Shown piece after piece: positions 44,329-53,217 of a stretch of DNA of 64,000 nt. Position numbers and translations under genes: made by a program. A model generated the notes under the pieces. It saw only the letters and a program-made list of their open reading frames with translations. It was not told where the DNA came from and searched no databases. Source of the DNA: Sphingomonas sp. PAMC 26621 (GTDB taxonomy: Bacteria > Pseudomonadota > Alphaproteobacteria > Sphingomonadales > Sphingomonadaceae); the NCBI RefSeq assembly GCF_000251145.1, contig NZ_AIDW01000024.1, positions 1 through 64,000 of the forward strand, written 5' to 3'. Position 1 is the stretch's first letter. Each line of letters starts with the position of its first letter.

Positions 44329-47300
44329 GTGACTTGCTCAACGCGCTTTTCGCGTGCCGTCGTCGTGCGCGCGCTGCTCTTGCTCGGAACGTCGCTTCCG
44401 GTCGCCACCCTTTCGGCTGCGCCCGCGTCGGCGCAGGACTATACCAATATCGCCGCTTCGGGTCGCGTGACATCGGACGCAGGCGCGCCGATCGCCAACG
44501 CCGAGGTTAGCATCACCGCGTCGGATCGCGGGATCAGCCGCTCGGCCACCACCAACGAATCGGGTGCCTATACGATCGCGCAGCTCGCGCCGGGCAATTA
44601 CGACTTCACCGTCACCGCGCCCGGCTTCGCACCCTATACCGAGAAGGCGGTCGCGCTGACGCGCGGCACCGGCGGCGCGAACAGCTTCAAGCTTGCCCCC
44701 GCCGTCGCGGCATCGGCTGAAGCCAGCAACGATATCGTCGTCACCGGCCGCCGTCAGCGCGTTGCCGATTTCCAGGACACGACGACCGGCGCGGTGATCG
44801 ACATCGCCTCGCTCCAGACCCGCGTCCCCGTCGGCCGCACGCTGCGCGACGTGATGCTGCTGACCCCGGGCACCGTCCAGGGCGCGTCCGGCGCGAACGG
44901 CGGCTTTGCCAACCAAGTGTCCGTCTCGGGCGCGTCCTTTACCGAGAACGCCTTCTACATCAACGGCCTCAACGTTACCGATTTCGTCTCCGGCCAGCAG
45001 CCGACCGAAGTCCCGTTCGATTTCTACCAGACCGTCGAGGTTAAGACCGGCGGCGCCCCCGCCGAATTCGGCCGCGCGACCGGCGGCTATGTCGTCGCCA
45101 CCACCAAGTCGGGCTCGAACACCTATACGCGAGCGTCACCGGCACATGGGAACCGGGCGACCTGCGCGGATCCTCGCCATCGACCTACAACACCGACTAT
45201 CGCCACGCGACCGCGAGCCGGCAGGAACTGGTGTTCCAGGCAAGCGGGCCGATCCTCAAGGATCACCTGTTCTTCTACGGTCTCTACAACCTCCGCGACA
45301 TCCGCTCGAAGACGCCTGCGTCCAACCAGGACAATGCCACCGGGGTCACCAACACCAGCCCGTTCTGGGGCGGCAAGCTCGACGGCTACATCACCGGCGC
45401 GCATCATTTCGAATTCACCTATTTCGACACGACCAACGACACGCACACGCGCAGCTATGATTACAACCGCACCACCAACACGTACGGCGCGCAGACCGGC
45501 GGCACCGATGCGCGCGCAGGCGGGGTCAATTACGTCGGGCGCTATACCGGCACGCTGACCAAGTGGCTGACCGTATCGGGCGCGTACGGCGTCAACAAAT
45601 TGCGCTCGGGCAACATCCCGCTCGACATCTCCAACCCGCGCGTGCTCGATTATCGCACCAACGACGCGGGGATCGATGTCGGCCTCAACAAGGTGACCGA
45701 CGCGTACAGCCGCACCGACAACGAGCGTGAATTCTACCGCTTCGATGCGGACGTCCAGGTCCAGTTGCTCGGGTCGCATCATATCCGGGTCGGCTACGAT
45801 CATGAGGACGACACTCAGACCCAGACCTACGAAACGATCGGCGGCGGCTTCTACAAGATCTTCCGCGCGAATGCGGCCTCGGCGGCGCGGTTGGGGATTC
45901 CGCTCGGGACCGATTATTACACGACCCGCGTCTATTCGCAGGATGGCGTGGGGACGGTCCGCAACCAGGCGCTGTACCTGCAGGACGAATGGTCGCTGCT
46001 GCGCGACCGGCTCAAGCTGCAGCTCGGCGTCCGCGACGACCGGTTCAGCAATCAGGGCGTCAACGGCGAATCCTTCTACACGTCCGGTGACCAATGGGCA
46101 CCGCGGCTGGGCGCATCCTATGACGTGTTCGGGGACAGCAAGACCAAGGTCTACGGCTATTTCGGCAAATATTACCTGCCGCTCGCAGGCGACATCAACC
46201 TCAACGTCGCGGGCCAGCTCGTCACCTACACGCGCTACAATCTGTTCAACGGCGTGAGCGGCACGGGCAGCGTGCCGACTGCGGGCGCGGCGATCCTCGG
46301 CGGGACCAACTTCATGGCCTGCCCCGACACCAAGACCGTCAATTGCGAAGTTGCCGCCGATGGCACGCCGTCCAATCCGGCGGGCGCGATCGCGAACAAT
46401 CTCTCGGCGCAGTCGGACCAGGAGTTCATCTTCGGGGGCAGCCAGCAAGTCAGCGACCATATCCGCGTCGGCGCCTATTTCACGCACCGCGAGCTGACCA
46501 ACGTGATCGACGACGTCTCGGTCGATGCGGGCGAGCGCGTCTATTGCGCGGCCAAGGGCTTTACCGCGGCGGCGTGCCTCAAGGCGTATCCGGGCGGGCG
46601 GCATTTCGTCATCGCCAATCCGGGCAAGGACGTCACCGTCCAGATCAACGCGCTGCCCGATGGCACCACCCCGGTCGCGACGCTCAAGGCGGGCGACCTG
46701 CTCTACCCCAACCCGAGCCGCAACTATAACGCGGTCACGCTCACCTTCGACCGCAGCTTCGACAGCGTGTGGAGCCTGTCGGCCAATTACACCTGGGCGA
46801 TGAACAAGGGGAATTACGAGGGCGGCGTCCGTTCGGAGAACGGCCAGCTTTCGCTCAACCGCACGTCGGACTTCGATTCTCCCGGCTTCGTCAACGGCGC
46901 CTATGGCGACCTGCCAAGCGACCGGCGGCACACGTTCAAGGCCTATGGCAGCTATCGTCCGTTCGATTTCCTCGATCTCGGCAGCAATCTGCTGGTCCAG
47001 TCGCCGCAGCATTTCAGCTGCATCGGGACGGTTCCTGCCAGTGTCGACGCCTATGCCAACAGCTATCACGGCTACAGCTATTATTGTAACGACCAGCTGA
47101 TCCCGCGCGGCACCGCGTTCACTGGCGACTGGCGTACGCAAGTCGACGTCAGTGCCGTCGTCCATCTGCCGTTGCCAAAGCAGTTCGACGCTTCGATCCG
47201 GCTCGACGTGTTCAACGTCCTGAACAGCAAAGCCGTCACTTCGTTCAACGAATCCGGACAGTTGAGCGACGATTCCCCCAACTCCAACTACCAGAAGCCG

Positions 47301-47354
47301 GTCGCCTATCAGTCACCGCGCTACGCCCGGCTGCAGTTCCGCCTCGGGTTCTGA
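44329..47354 (+). pseudogene. Oar-like TonB-dependent receptor, single-base frameshift
   Basis: The first frame encodes a signal peptide (VVVRALLLLGTSLPVATLSA, cleavage after ASA), a carboxypeptidase-regulatory-like beta domain (ASGRVTSDAGAPIANAEVSI, about 40-130), a TonB-box-like region (NDIVVTGRRQR) and the plug (GRTLRDVMLLTPGTVQG; VEVKTGGAPAEFGRATGGY). After SGSNTY at about 45126 the frame shifts: ACCTATACGCGAGC lacks one base relative to the expected His-Ala-Ser codons. The barrel continues in the next frame to FRLGF at 47354. Restored length is about 1008 residues, normal for Oar-type receptors. Start GTG 44329 follows CAGGGGGATTC. A terminator and a DeoR gene follow; the ligand is unknown. 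Confidence 0.87.
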
Positions 47355-47362
47355 CGTCGCGT

Positions 47363-47390
47363 GACGGGGGCGGCACGCGCCGCCCCCGTC
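47363..47390 (+). terminator. Terminator after the Oar-like receptor gene
   Basis: GACGGGGGCGGC-ACGC-GCCGCCCCCGTC is a perfect 12-bp stem with a 4-base loop, nine bases after the stop codon. No T tract follows, as is common in high-GC genomes. Confidence 0.7.
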
Positions 47391-47439
47391 CTGGGACGGG
47401 ACAGCATTGTTGACAGGATGCTGCGCTGCACTGAAACAC

Positions 47440-47455
47440 GTGAAACAGGGTTCAC
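47440..47455 (+). promoter_or_regulatory. Inverted repeat ahead of the deoR-like gene
   Basis: GTGAA-ACAGGG-TTCAC is an inverted repeat 25 bases downstream of TTGACA (47410-47415), a possible -35 element; the -10 is not clear. Its position just upstream of the DeoR-family gene suggests an autoregulatory operator. Confidence 0.35.
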
Positions 47456-47503
47456 CAGGGGGAGGGCACCATCCAAAAGCGATCAGTACGCCAGCGCGAG
47501 ATC

Positions 47504-48226
47504 GTGTCGCGGCTGCGCAGTGGCCGGACATTGTCGGTGCTTGGCCTCGCCGCCGAACTCGACGTCTCGGACGAGACGATCCGGCGCGAATTGCGCGCGC
47601 TCGAGGAGCAAGGCGTCGTCATTCGCGAACATGGCGGCGCGCGGCTTGCCGCGCTCGCGTTCGAGGGTCCGCTCAACCAGCGGATGGAGGAAAATGCGGA
47701 TGCCAAACTGCGGATCGCGCGCGCAGCGGCCGACCGCATTTCCGATGGCGCGATCGTGTTCATCGACTCGGGCACGACGAGCTGTTTCATCGCACGGCAA
47801 CTGGTCGAACGGCGCGGGCTGACGGTCATCACCAATTCGCTCCAGGTCGCGGGCGATCTCGGCGCGATCAACGGCAACCGGCTGTTCCTCGCGGGCGGGC
47901 AGATGGATTATGACTATCGCGCCTTTTCGGATCATCAGGCGCAGGCGTTCGTGCGTGGCTTCACGCCGCATCTCGCGATCCTGTCGGTCGGCGGGATCAG
48001 CCTCGATCGTGGCTTGATGGATTTCCACCCCGGTGAAGCGGAGATGAGCCGGATCGCCTACGCCACCGCCAAGCAGGTAATGCTCGGGGTCGATTCCTCC
48101 AAGTTCGGGCGCTACGCCTTGTTGCAGACCGCGCAATGCGCCGACGTCGACATCCTCGTCACCGACAAGCCGCTCGAGGAACCGTTCGCGCGCGCCTTCG
48201 CTCACGCCGAGGTGATGGTCGCCTGA
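47504..48226 (+). CDS. DeoR-family transcriptional regulator
   Basis: The protein has a DeoR helix-turn-helix (LSVLGLAAELDVSDETIRRE, then LRALEEQGVVIREHGGARL) and a sugar-phosphate-binding DeoRC domain (VFIDSGTTSCFIARQL; VITNSLQVAGDL; AILSVGGISLDRGLMDF). The conservative start is GTG 47504, but it has no ribosome site and clips the first helix. The frame is open upstream to 47444 and encodes QKRSVRQREIVSRL, the normal family start, right after AGGGGGAGG. The codon in the start position (47471) is ATC. The true start is thus probably non-standard or mutated. The 3' end overlaps the convergent transporter gene by 25 bp. Confidence 0.82.
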   Translation: MSRLRSGRTLSVLGLAAELDVSDETIRRELRALEEQGVVIREHGGARLAALAFEGPLNQRMEENADAKLRIARAAADRISDGAIVFIDSGTTSCFIARQLVERRGLTVITNSLQVAGDLGAINGNRLFLAGGQMDYDYRAFSDHQAQAFVRGFTPHLAILSVGGISLDRGLMDFHPGEAEMSRIAYATAKQVMLGVDSSKFGRYALLQTAQCADVDILVTDKPLEEPFARAFAHAEVMVA

Positions 48227-49560
48227 CGCGCCGCGTCGCGCTGGCGCAGCAGGATCGCGACCAGCGCCAGCGCGACGCTCATCCCCGCCATCCCCGCCTG
48301 CAGCAGCCAGAAGCTTGAATCGCTGATCCTCCCGTAAGCGCTCCCGCTGATCCCGACCCACAGGCTCGCGAAAAAGCCGTGGAGATAAAAGACTCCCATC
48401 CAGAAGCCGATGAAACGCGGGGGTGCGTGGGCGGCGATCAGGCTGAGCCCGCTCGGCCACACCAGCACGACCGCCAGATCGACCAGCAGCAGATACAGCA
48501 GCGCCCAGCCGATCGACAGCAGCTCCGCCCCGGCATAGCGGCTCGCGAGCGCGAGCACGCCATAACCTGCGGCGCAGGCGAGCCCTCCCGCCAGGATCAT
48601 GTCCTGCGCCGCCGGCGTGCCCCCACGCCGCGCCGCCCGGCCCAGCGCCCCCTGCACCCCGACGATCAGCAGCAGCGTGAACACGCCGTCCAGCGATACG
48701 AACCAGGCGACCGGCATCGTCCAGCCGGCGACGTGCAGGTCGATCCGCGTACGCGCCCAGACCAGGAAAATGTCGCCGAGCTGTTCATACGCCGCCCAGC
48801 AGCAGTAGACGCTGAGGATCGCTGCGACGAGGACCGGGATCCCGCGGAGCCCGGTGCCCCCGCCGTGTCGCGCGCGTGTTGCCCGATCCGGCGCGGCGAC
48901 GTCCGCGGTCCGCCCCGCGGTGGCGGCATAGCCCAACGTCCCGATCGCAATCGCCGCCGCCGCCGCGCCGATCGCATAGGGCCAGCCAAGCCCCGTCGCG
49001 ACCCCGCCGCACACCAGCGGCCCGCAGATGACGCCCGCATTGAGGAAGCCGAGATACACCGCATAGCCGCGTTGCCGCTCGGCTTCGTCGTGGAACAATC
49101 GCCCGACCTGCGCGGAGAGATTGCCCTTGAGCGTCCCCGTCGCGACCATGAACAGCGCGAGCCCGGGCAGGAAGGTCGCGACCCCGATCATCAGCGCCAG
49201 CCCCGCTAGCATCGTCGCGGCGGCGGAATAAATGACGAGCCGGCGGCTGGCGAACAGGTCGCCGATCAGGCCCCCGAGCGGGACCGCGAGATACAGCAAG
49301 GCGCCGGCATAGCCATAGACCTGCGACGCCAGCCCGACGCTCGACAGCGGCCCGAACCAGCGTTCGAACATCCCGCGCAGGGTCGGTGCGCCGAGCGCCG
49401 GGGCCAGATCGTGCGCGAAGATCTGGTCCGCCAGGATGAGGACGAGCAGCGACTTGACCCCCGCCATCGCGAAGCGTTCCCAGAACTCCAGCATCGCCAG
49501 CGCCAGGAAGCGGCGGTCGCGGATCGGATGTCCCGTGTCGAGCGAACCGCCCCGCGCCAT
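48202..49560 (-). CDS. POT/PTR2-family proton-dependent transporter
   Basis: This 452-residue membrane protein has about 12-14 helices. Near the N-terminus it has MLEFWERFAMAGVKSLLVL, the POT ExxERFxxxG-type motif of the first helix, then GGLIGDLFASRRLVIYSAA, and LKGNLSAQVGRLF, the second POT motif. These carriers take up di- and tripeptides or related compounds with protons. The ATG at 49560 has GGAGGAG eight bases upstream. It is convergent with the DeoR gene. The link to the Oar-like receptor is only positional, though peptide uptake would be consistent with one. Confidence 0.82.
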   Translation of the reverse strand: MARGGSLDTGHPIRDRRFLALAMLEFWERFAMAGVKSLLVLILADQIFAHDLAPALGAPTLRGMFERWFGPLSSVGLASQVYGYAGALLYLAVPLGGLIGDLFASRRLVIYSAAATMLAGLALMIGVATFLPGLALFMVATGTLKGNLSAQVGRLFHDEAERQRGYAVYLGFLNAGVICGPLVCGGVATGLGWPYAIGAAAAAIAIGTLGYAATAGRTADVAAPDRATRARHGGGTGLRGIPVLVAAILSVYCCWAAYEQLGDIFLVWARTRIDLHVAGWTMPVAWFVSLDGVFTLLLIVGVQGALGRAARRGGTPAAQDMILAGGLACAAGYGVLALASRYAGAELLSIGWALLYLLLVDLAVVLVWPSGLSLIAAHAPPRFIGFWMGVFYLHGFFASLWVGISGSAYGRISDSSFWLLQAGMAGMSVALALVAILLRQRDAARQATITSA

Positions 49561-49636
49561 GCTGCTCCTCCGGTCGCCGTAGCGGCGCGCTATGCACCCC
49601 AAGCACCAGGATTATGACAGTGGCGTGATCCGTCAG

Positions 49637-51709
49637 TCAGGCGACGTGCGGAAAGCGGGGCGCGGGTTCGCTGATATCTGGCGCGCCGGTCTCGACATGA
49701 CCCGCCAGCCGCTGCCGCGCGCCGTGGTCCGAGGTGACGAGCAGGTCGTACCAGTGATGCGGCCGTGCGACCGGGAACGGCAGCGCGCCCGTGCCGTTCG
49801 GGGCGATCGTCAGATGCTGGACCGTGCCGGTATGCGCGCAGCGGCAGGTAACGACCTGCGCGAGCGGCGAGCGGTTACGCACGGTCAGCCGCGCGGGAAC
49901 GCCCTTTGCCGCCGGCGCGAGCGCCGTCTCGATCCGGCCGGCGCTGGATCCGCCGCGATATTCGCGGAAGAAGCCGTTGGCGCTGCGCACCACCAGCGCG
50001 AACCCGTCGTCGCGCGCGATCGGCCAATTCTCCTCGAGCGTCGAGTGTGCGGCAACGGTGAAATAGCGCCAGCCGGGAAAGCGACGTTCGTCCTGCACGC
50101 CGAACACGACCCCGTCCGCGCCGCCATTGGCAAAACGCAGCGTCAGCCCGGTTTCGCTCCAGCGCGGCTCGACCGTGAAGCGATAGGGCAATGCGCGGGC
50201 CGGGCGCGTTCCCGGCTCCTGCGCAGGCACGCCGGTCGCCGTCGCGATCTTCGGCGGCGGCGCGGTGCGGCACACTTGCTGCGTCTCGCGGACGTAATCG
50301 GCGACCGAGGGCAGGTCCGCCGTCCAGCTTACGTCCGCGCGCGCCGTGGGCGTCACGTCGAAGTCGAAGATCGAGGTCAGGTCGCCGCACACCGCCCGCC
50401 GCCACGGCGAGATATTCGTTTCCGCCACGCCGAACCGCTTCTCGAGGAAGCGGAGCACCGACGTATGGTCGAACAGTTGCGAATTGACCCAGCCGCCGCG
50501 CGTCCACGGCGAGATCACCGTCATCGGCACGCGCGGACCGAGCCCGACCGGTTCGCCCTGATAGGTCTCGCTGCGCACGTCGACGTTGCTTGCCCCGTAG
50601 CGACTGTCGATCGCGGGCATCGGCGCGGGGATGTGATCGAAGAAGCCGTCATTCTCGTCGTAATTCACGATCAGCACGGTCTTCGCCCACACCGCCGGGT
50701 TGGCGGCGAGCGCGGCGACGATGCTGCTGACGAGCACTTCGCCATACGGGACCGGCGCGTCGGGATGCTCGCTCATCTCCATCATCGGGACGATCCACGA
50801 CACCGCCGGCAGGCGATCCGCCGCGACATCCGCGGTGAAGGCGGCGATCAGATGCTCCGCGCGGGTCTTCTCGGGGTCGGCGGGGGGCTTGCCGTCGATC
50901 CAGTCGACCATCGCGCGCCCGCGCCGATAGCGCGACGAGGTGCGGTCGAGATTGCGGAACTCCGTGAAATAGCCGAGCGGATTGTCCGAATAATTGGCAT
51001 ATTCCTGGTACACCCGCCACGACACCCCCGCCTCCTCCAGCCGCCCGGCATAGGTGCGCCACGGCAGCCCGGTGAACCTGGGGTCGTCGCGCGCCATATC
51101 CGCGCAGGGATTGTCGTCCGCGCCGCCGTTGGTGACGCAATAGACGCCCGCCTGCCCCACGCTCAGCCCGCTGGTGCCGGTGAAATGGTACAGCCGGTTG
51201 GGCCCGGTCGGCCCCTGCAGCGAGCAATGATAGCCGTCGCAGATCGTGAAGGCGTCGGCGAGCGCGTGATAATATGGGATGTCCGCGCGCGTCAGATGCG
51301 CCATCGTCAGCGCGCCCTTCTGTTCCGCCCACACGTCCCAGTTGCGCCAGCGGTTCTGGCTGTCCTTCCAGCTATGATCGAGCCCGGTGAAGCAGCGCGC
51401 GTTGGTCGCGGTATAATCGAGCCGGAACGGCCAGGCGGTTTGCCCGCCATCGCGGTCGGCGCGGCGCTGCGCCCATACCGGCTTGCCGCTCGGCAACGTC
51501 ACCGGGCGCGGATCGCCGAAGCCGCGCACCCCGCGAAGTGTGCCGAAGTAATGATCGAACGAGCGGTTCTCCTGCATCAGGATCACGACATGCTCGACGT
51601 CCGCGATCGAGCCTTGCGGCGCACGCAGGTCGCGCGCGGCGGCGGGAAGGCTTGCCACCCCCGCGAGACTGGACGCACCGTTGAGGAAGCTGCGCCGGTC
51701 GATCAACAT
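49637..51709 (-). CDS. plcN: Phosphocholine-specific phospholipase C, Tat-exported
   Basis: The 690-residue protein has a twin-arginine signal (DRRSFLNGASSLAGVASLPA). The phosphoesterase domain has VVILMQENRSFDHYFGTLRG, the N-terminal metal/catalytic signature of the bacterial PLC/AcpA superfamily, LIVNYDENDGFFDHIPAP and VPMTVISPWTRGG. Two short DUF756-type beta domains finish the protein (from about residue 500). The family removes phosphocholine from phosphatidylcholine or sphingomyelin, and outer-membrane transfer after Tat export is usual. The gene stands alone on its strand. No metal residues appear to be missing. Confidence 0.9.
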   Translation of the reverse strand: MLIDRRSFLNGASSLAGVASLPAAARDLRAPQGSIADVEHVVILMQENRSFDHYFGTLRGVRGFGDPRPVTLPSGKPVWAQRRADRDGGQTAWPFRLDYTATNARCFTGLDHSWKDSQNRWRNWDVWAEQKGALTMAHLTRADIPYYHALADAFTICDGYHCSLQGPTGPNRLYHFTGTSGLSVGQAGVYCVTNGGADDNPCADMARDDPRFTGLPWRTYAGRLEEAGVSWRVYQEYANYSDNPLGYFTEFRNLDRTSSRYRRGRAMVDWIDGKPPADPEKTRAEHLIAAFTADVAADRLPAVSWIVPMMEMSEHPDAPVPYGEVLVSSIVAALAANPAVWAKTVLIVNYDENDGFFDHIPAPMPAIDSRYGASNVDVRSETYQGEPVGLGPRVPMTVISPWTRGGWVNSQLFDHTSVLRFLEKRFGVAETNISPWRRAVCGDLTSIFDFDVTPTARADVSWTADLPSVADYVRETQQVCRTAPPPKIATATGVPAQEPGTRPARALPYRFTVEPRWSETGLTLRFANGGADGVVFGVQDERRFPGWRYFTVAAHSTLEENWPIARDDGFALVVRSANGFFREYRGGSSAGRIETALAPAAKGVPARLTVRNRSPLAQVVTCRCAHTGTVQHLTIAPNGTGALPFPVARPHHWYDLLVTSDHGARQRLAGHVETGAPDISEPAPRFPHVA

Positions 51710-51932
51710 TGCGGGGCATACTGACGAGGGAAAGGAGGGCTTACGCGCCTTTACTGGCCGACCCCGCTTAGCCGGGGTTTGTGGAGGTCTTGTGACAAAT
51801 CCGGCATATTGAGGAAATTATGGCGGTATCGGACAAAATGACAACGGATCAGGGTCGGCCTATCAGACGTCGTATTGGGCTGGCCGCGACGGTCCGTGGG
51901 AAACGCCCCACGCTAGACTGCACCCAAAGCGG

Positions 51933-52430
51933 TCAATGTCCGGCGATGATCCGCTCCGCCTCGCGCGCGAGGCGTCCAAGCGCCATCAGATCGGGCGGCT
52001 CATCGCGTGGGACCGTATCGACCACGCACAACGCGCCAAGCGCATAACCCGCGCGATTGACCAGTGGAATCCCGGTATAGAAGCGGACGAAGGGATCCTC
52101 CGCGACCGACGGGATTTTGGCATAGCGTTCGTCGCGCAACGCATCGAGGATGACCAGCGGTTCGCCCGGTCGCAGGATCACCCGGCTGCAGATCGAGGCG
52201 GAGCGCGGGGTCTCCCTGGCGTCGATCCCGAGCCGCGCCGCCAGCCACTGCCGCTCGCGATCGATCAACGATACGCTGGCGATCGGGGTCGCGGCGATGG
52301 CCGCGGCACGTTCGACGATCCGTTGCAATTCGCCTTCGCGTTCGCTGGTGGTGTGCCGAATGCTGTCGACCGCAGCCTGGCGGTTCCGCTCGAGCGCCGG
52401 GGCCGGCCAGACGTCACCCTCGTTTACCAC
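51933..52430 (-). CDS. GAF-domain protein
   Basis: The 165-residue protein is a single GAF domain (about residues 30-160) with IASVSLIDRERQWLAARLG and RFYTGIPLVNRAGYALGALC, the pattern of stand-alone bacterial GAF sensors. There is no output domain. The N-terminus has an ALERNRQAAVDSIRHT lead. It lies 170 bp downstream of a single-domain response regulator on the same strand, so both may be one signalling unit. The ligand is unknown; the family binds small molecules or acts in redox sensing. Confidence 0.8.
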   Translation of the reverse strand: MVNEGDVWPAPALERNRQAAVDSIRHTTSEREGELQRIVERAAAIAATPIASVSLIDRERQWLAARLGIDARETPRSASICSRVILRPGEPLVILDALRDERYAKIPSVAEDPFVRFYTGIPLVNRAGYALGALCVVDTVPRDEPPDLMALGRLAREAERIIAGH

Positions 52431-52600
52431 TCAACGCACTCCTTGCCTGACTGCCGCCCGAGACGCCTTGCTTGTCGTACAAGAAGACGGTCACCCGCCC
52501 TGTCGCTTCGCCCGTCCCGTCGTATCCCTGCCCTTACTCCCACCGGGCCGTCTTCCGGTCCGCAAGAAACGACGGGTGCCCGCGTCGCGCAACCGCCCCG

Positions 52601-52966
52601 TCAACATACGATCGAATCGACCTGCTGGATGAACGCCGCCATTCTTATCGTCTTGGTACAGAAGACATCCGCCCCGGCGGCGCGACACGATTGCTCGTCT
52701 TGCCGGCCACTCAGCACGGTCATCGCCAGAACGGGTATATGCTTCGTTAACGGACTGGCCTTCAACTGACGAATGATCTCGCGGCCGTCGACATAGGGCA
52801 GACGGATGTCGGTGATGATCACGTCGGGCTGCTGCGCGACCGCCTCGACATAAGCGAAACGTTCGTCTGCGATGAGGACAGGACGATGCCCACCGGTTTC
52901 GAGCCACGCTGCGAAAAGCTTGCGATGCAACATGTTGTCTTCGATCAGCATGACTGTCTTGGTCAT
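52601..52966 (-). CDS. Single-domain response regulator (CheY/DivK-like)
   Basis: The 121-residue protein is a bare receiver domain: KTVMLIEDNMLHRKLFAAWL, phospho-acceptor in DVIITDIRLPYVDG, T in VLAMTVLSG, and lysine in VFCTKTIR. There is no output domain, so it must act by protein contact. DivK-like receivers start in the same way, but identity with divK is not claimed. The ATG at 52966 has AAAGGCGACG before it; a longer in-frame reading upstream has no support. A FNR/FixK-like palindrome lies about 79 bp upstream, next to a possible TTGCAC-N17-CTATCG promoter. Confidence 0.85.
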   Translation of the reverse strand: MTKTVMLIEDNMLHRKLFAAWLETGGHRPVLIADERFAYVEAVAQQPDVIITDIRLPYVDGREIIRQLKASPLTKHIPVLAMTVLSGRQDEQSCRAAGADVFCTKTIRMAAFIQQVDSIVC

Positions 52967-53044
52967 CGTCGCCTTTCGGTCCGGCATGGTTAAGGCTGCG
53001 ATAGGGATAGAATGACGACTTGTGCAAGCCTTTGCCGTTACGGC

Positions 53045-53058
53045 CTGATCTGGATCAG
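53045..53058. promoter_or_regulatory. FNR/FixK-like palindrome upstream of the receiver gene
   Basis: CTGATCTGGATCAG is identical to the site at 1872-1885. It is about 60 bp upstream of the predicted transcript start of the single-domain response regulator on the minus strand, a spacing usual for class I CRP/FNR sites. It also lies 160 bp before the GntR gene on the plus strand. Confidence 0.5.
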
Positions 53059-53217
53059 CCTGTCGCAACGTCGGTCGCGTCGGACCGTGACCGCCAACGC
53101 CGCCGCGTCGGGATATGGTCGTACCATACCGTCCCCCTCCGGCTTCATGGCGGTTTGAACGGTGCGAGTTCCCGTTTCCGTTGCGCTGCGGGGCTGCTAG
53201 GGTTGCCGCCTGTGAAG

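Noticed and set aside
51820..52047. 75-codon frame antisense to the GAF-protein gene
   Set aside because: Arg/Ser-rich shadow sequence; its second half is opposite a real domain.
53045..53058. Palindrome as the operator of the neighbouring GntR regulator
   Set aside because: An identical copy lies before the KaiC gene, far from any GntR target, and its form fits CRP/FNR proteins better than FadR-type TnGTnnnACnA sites.
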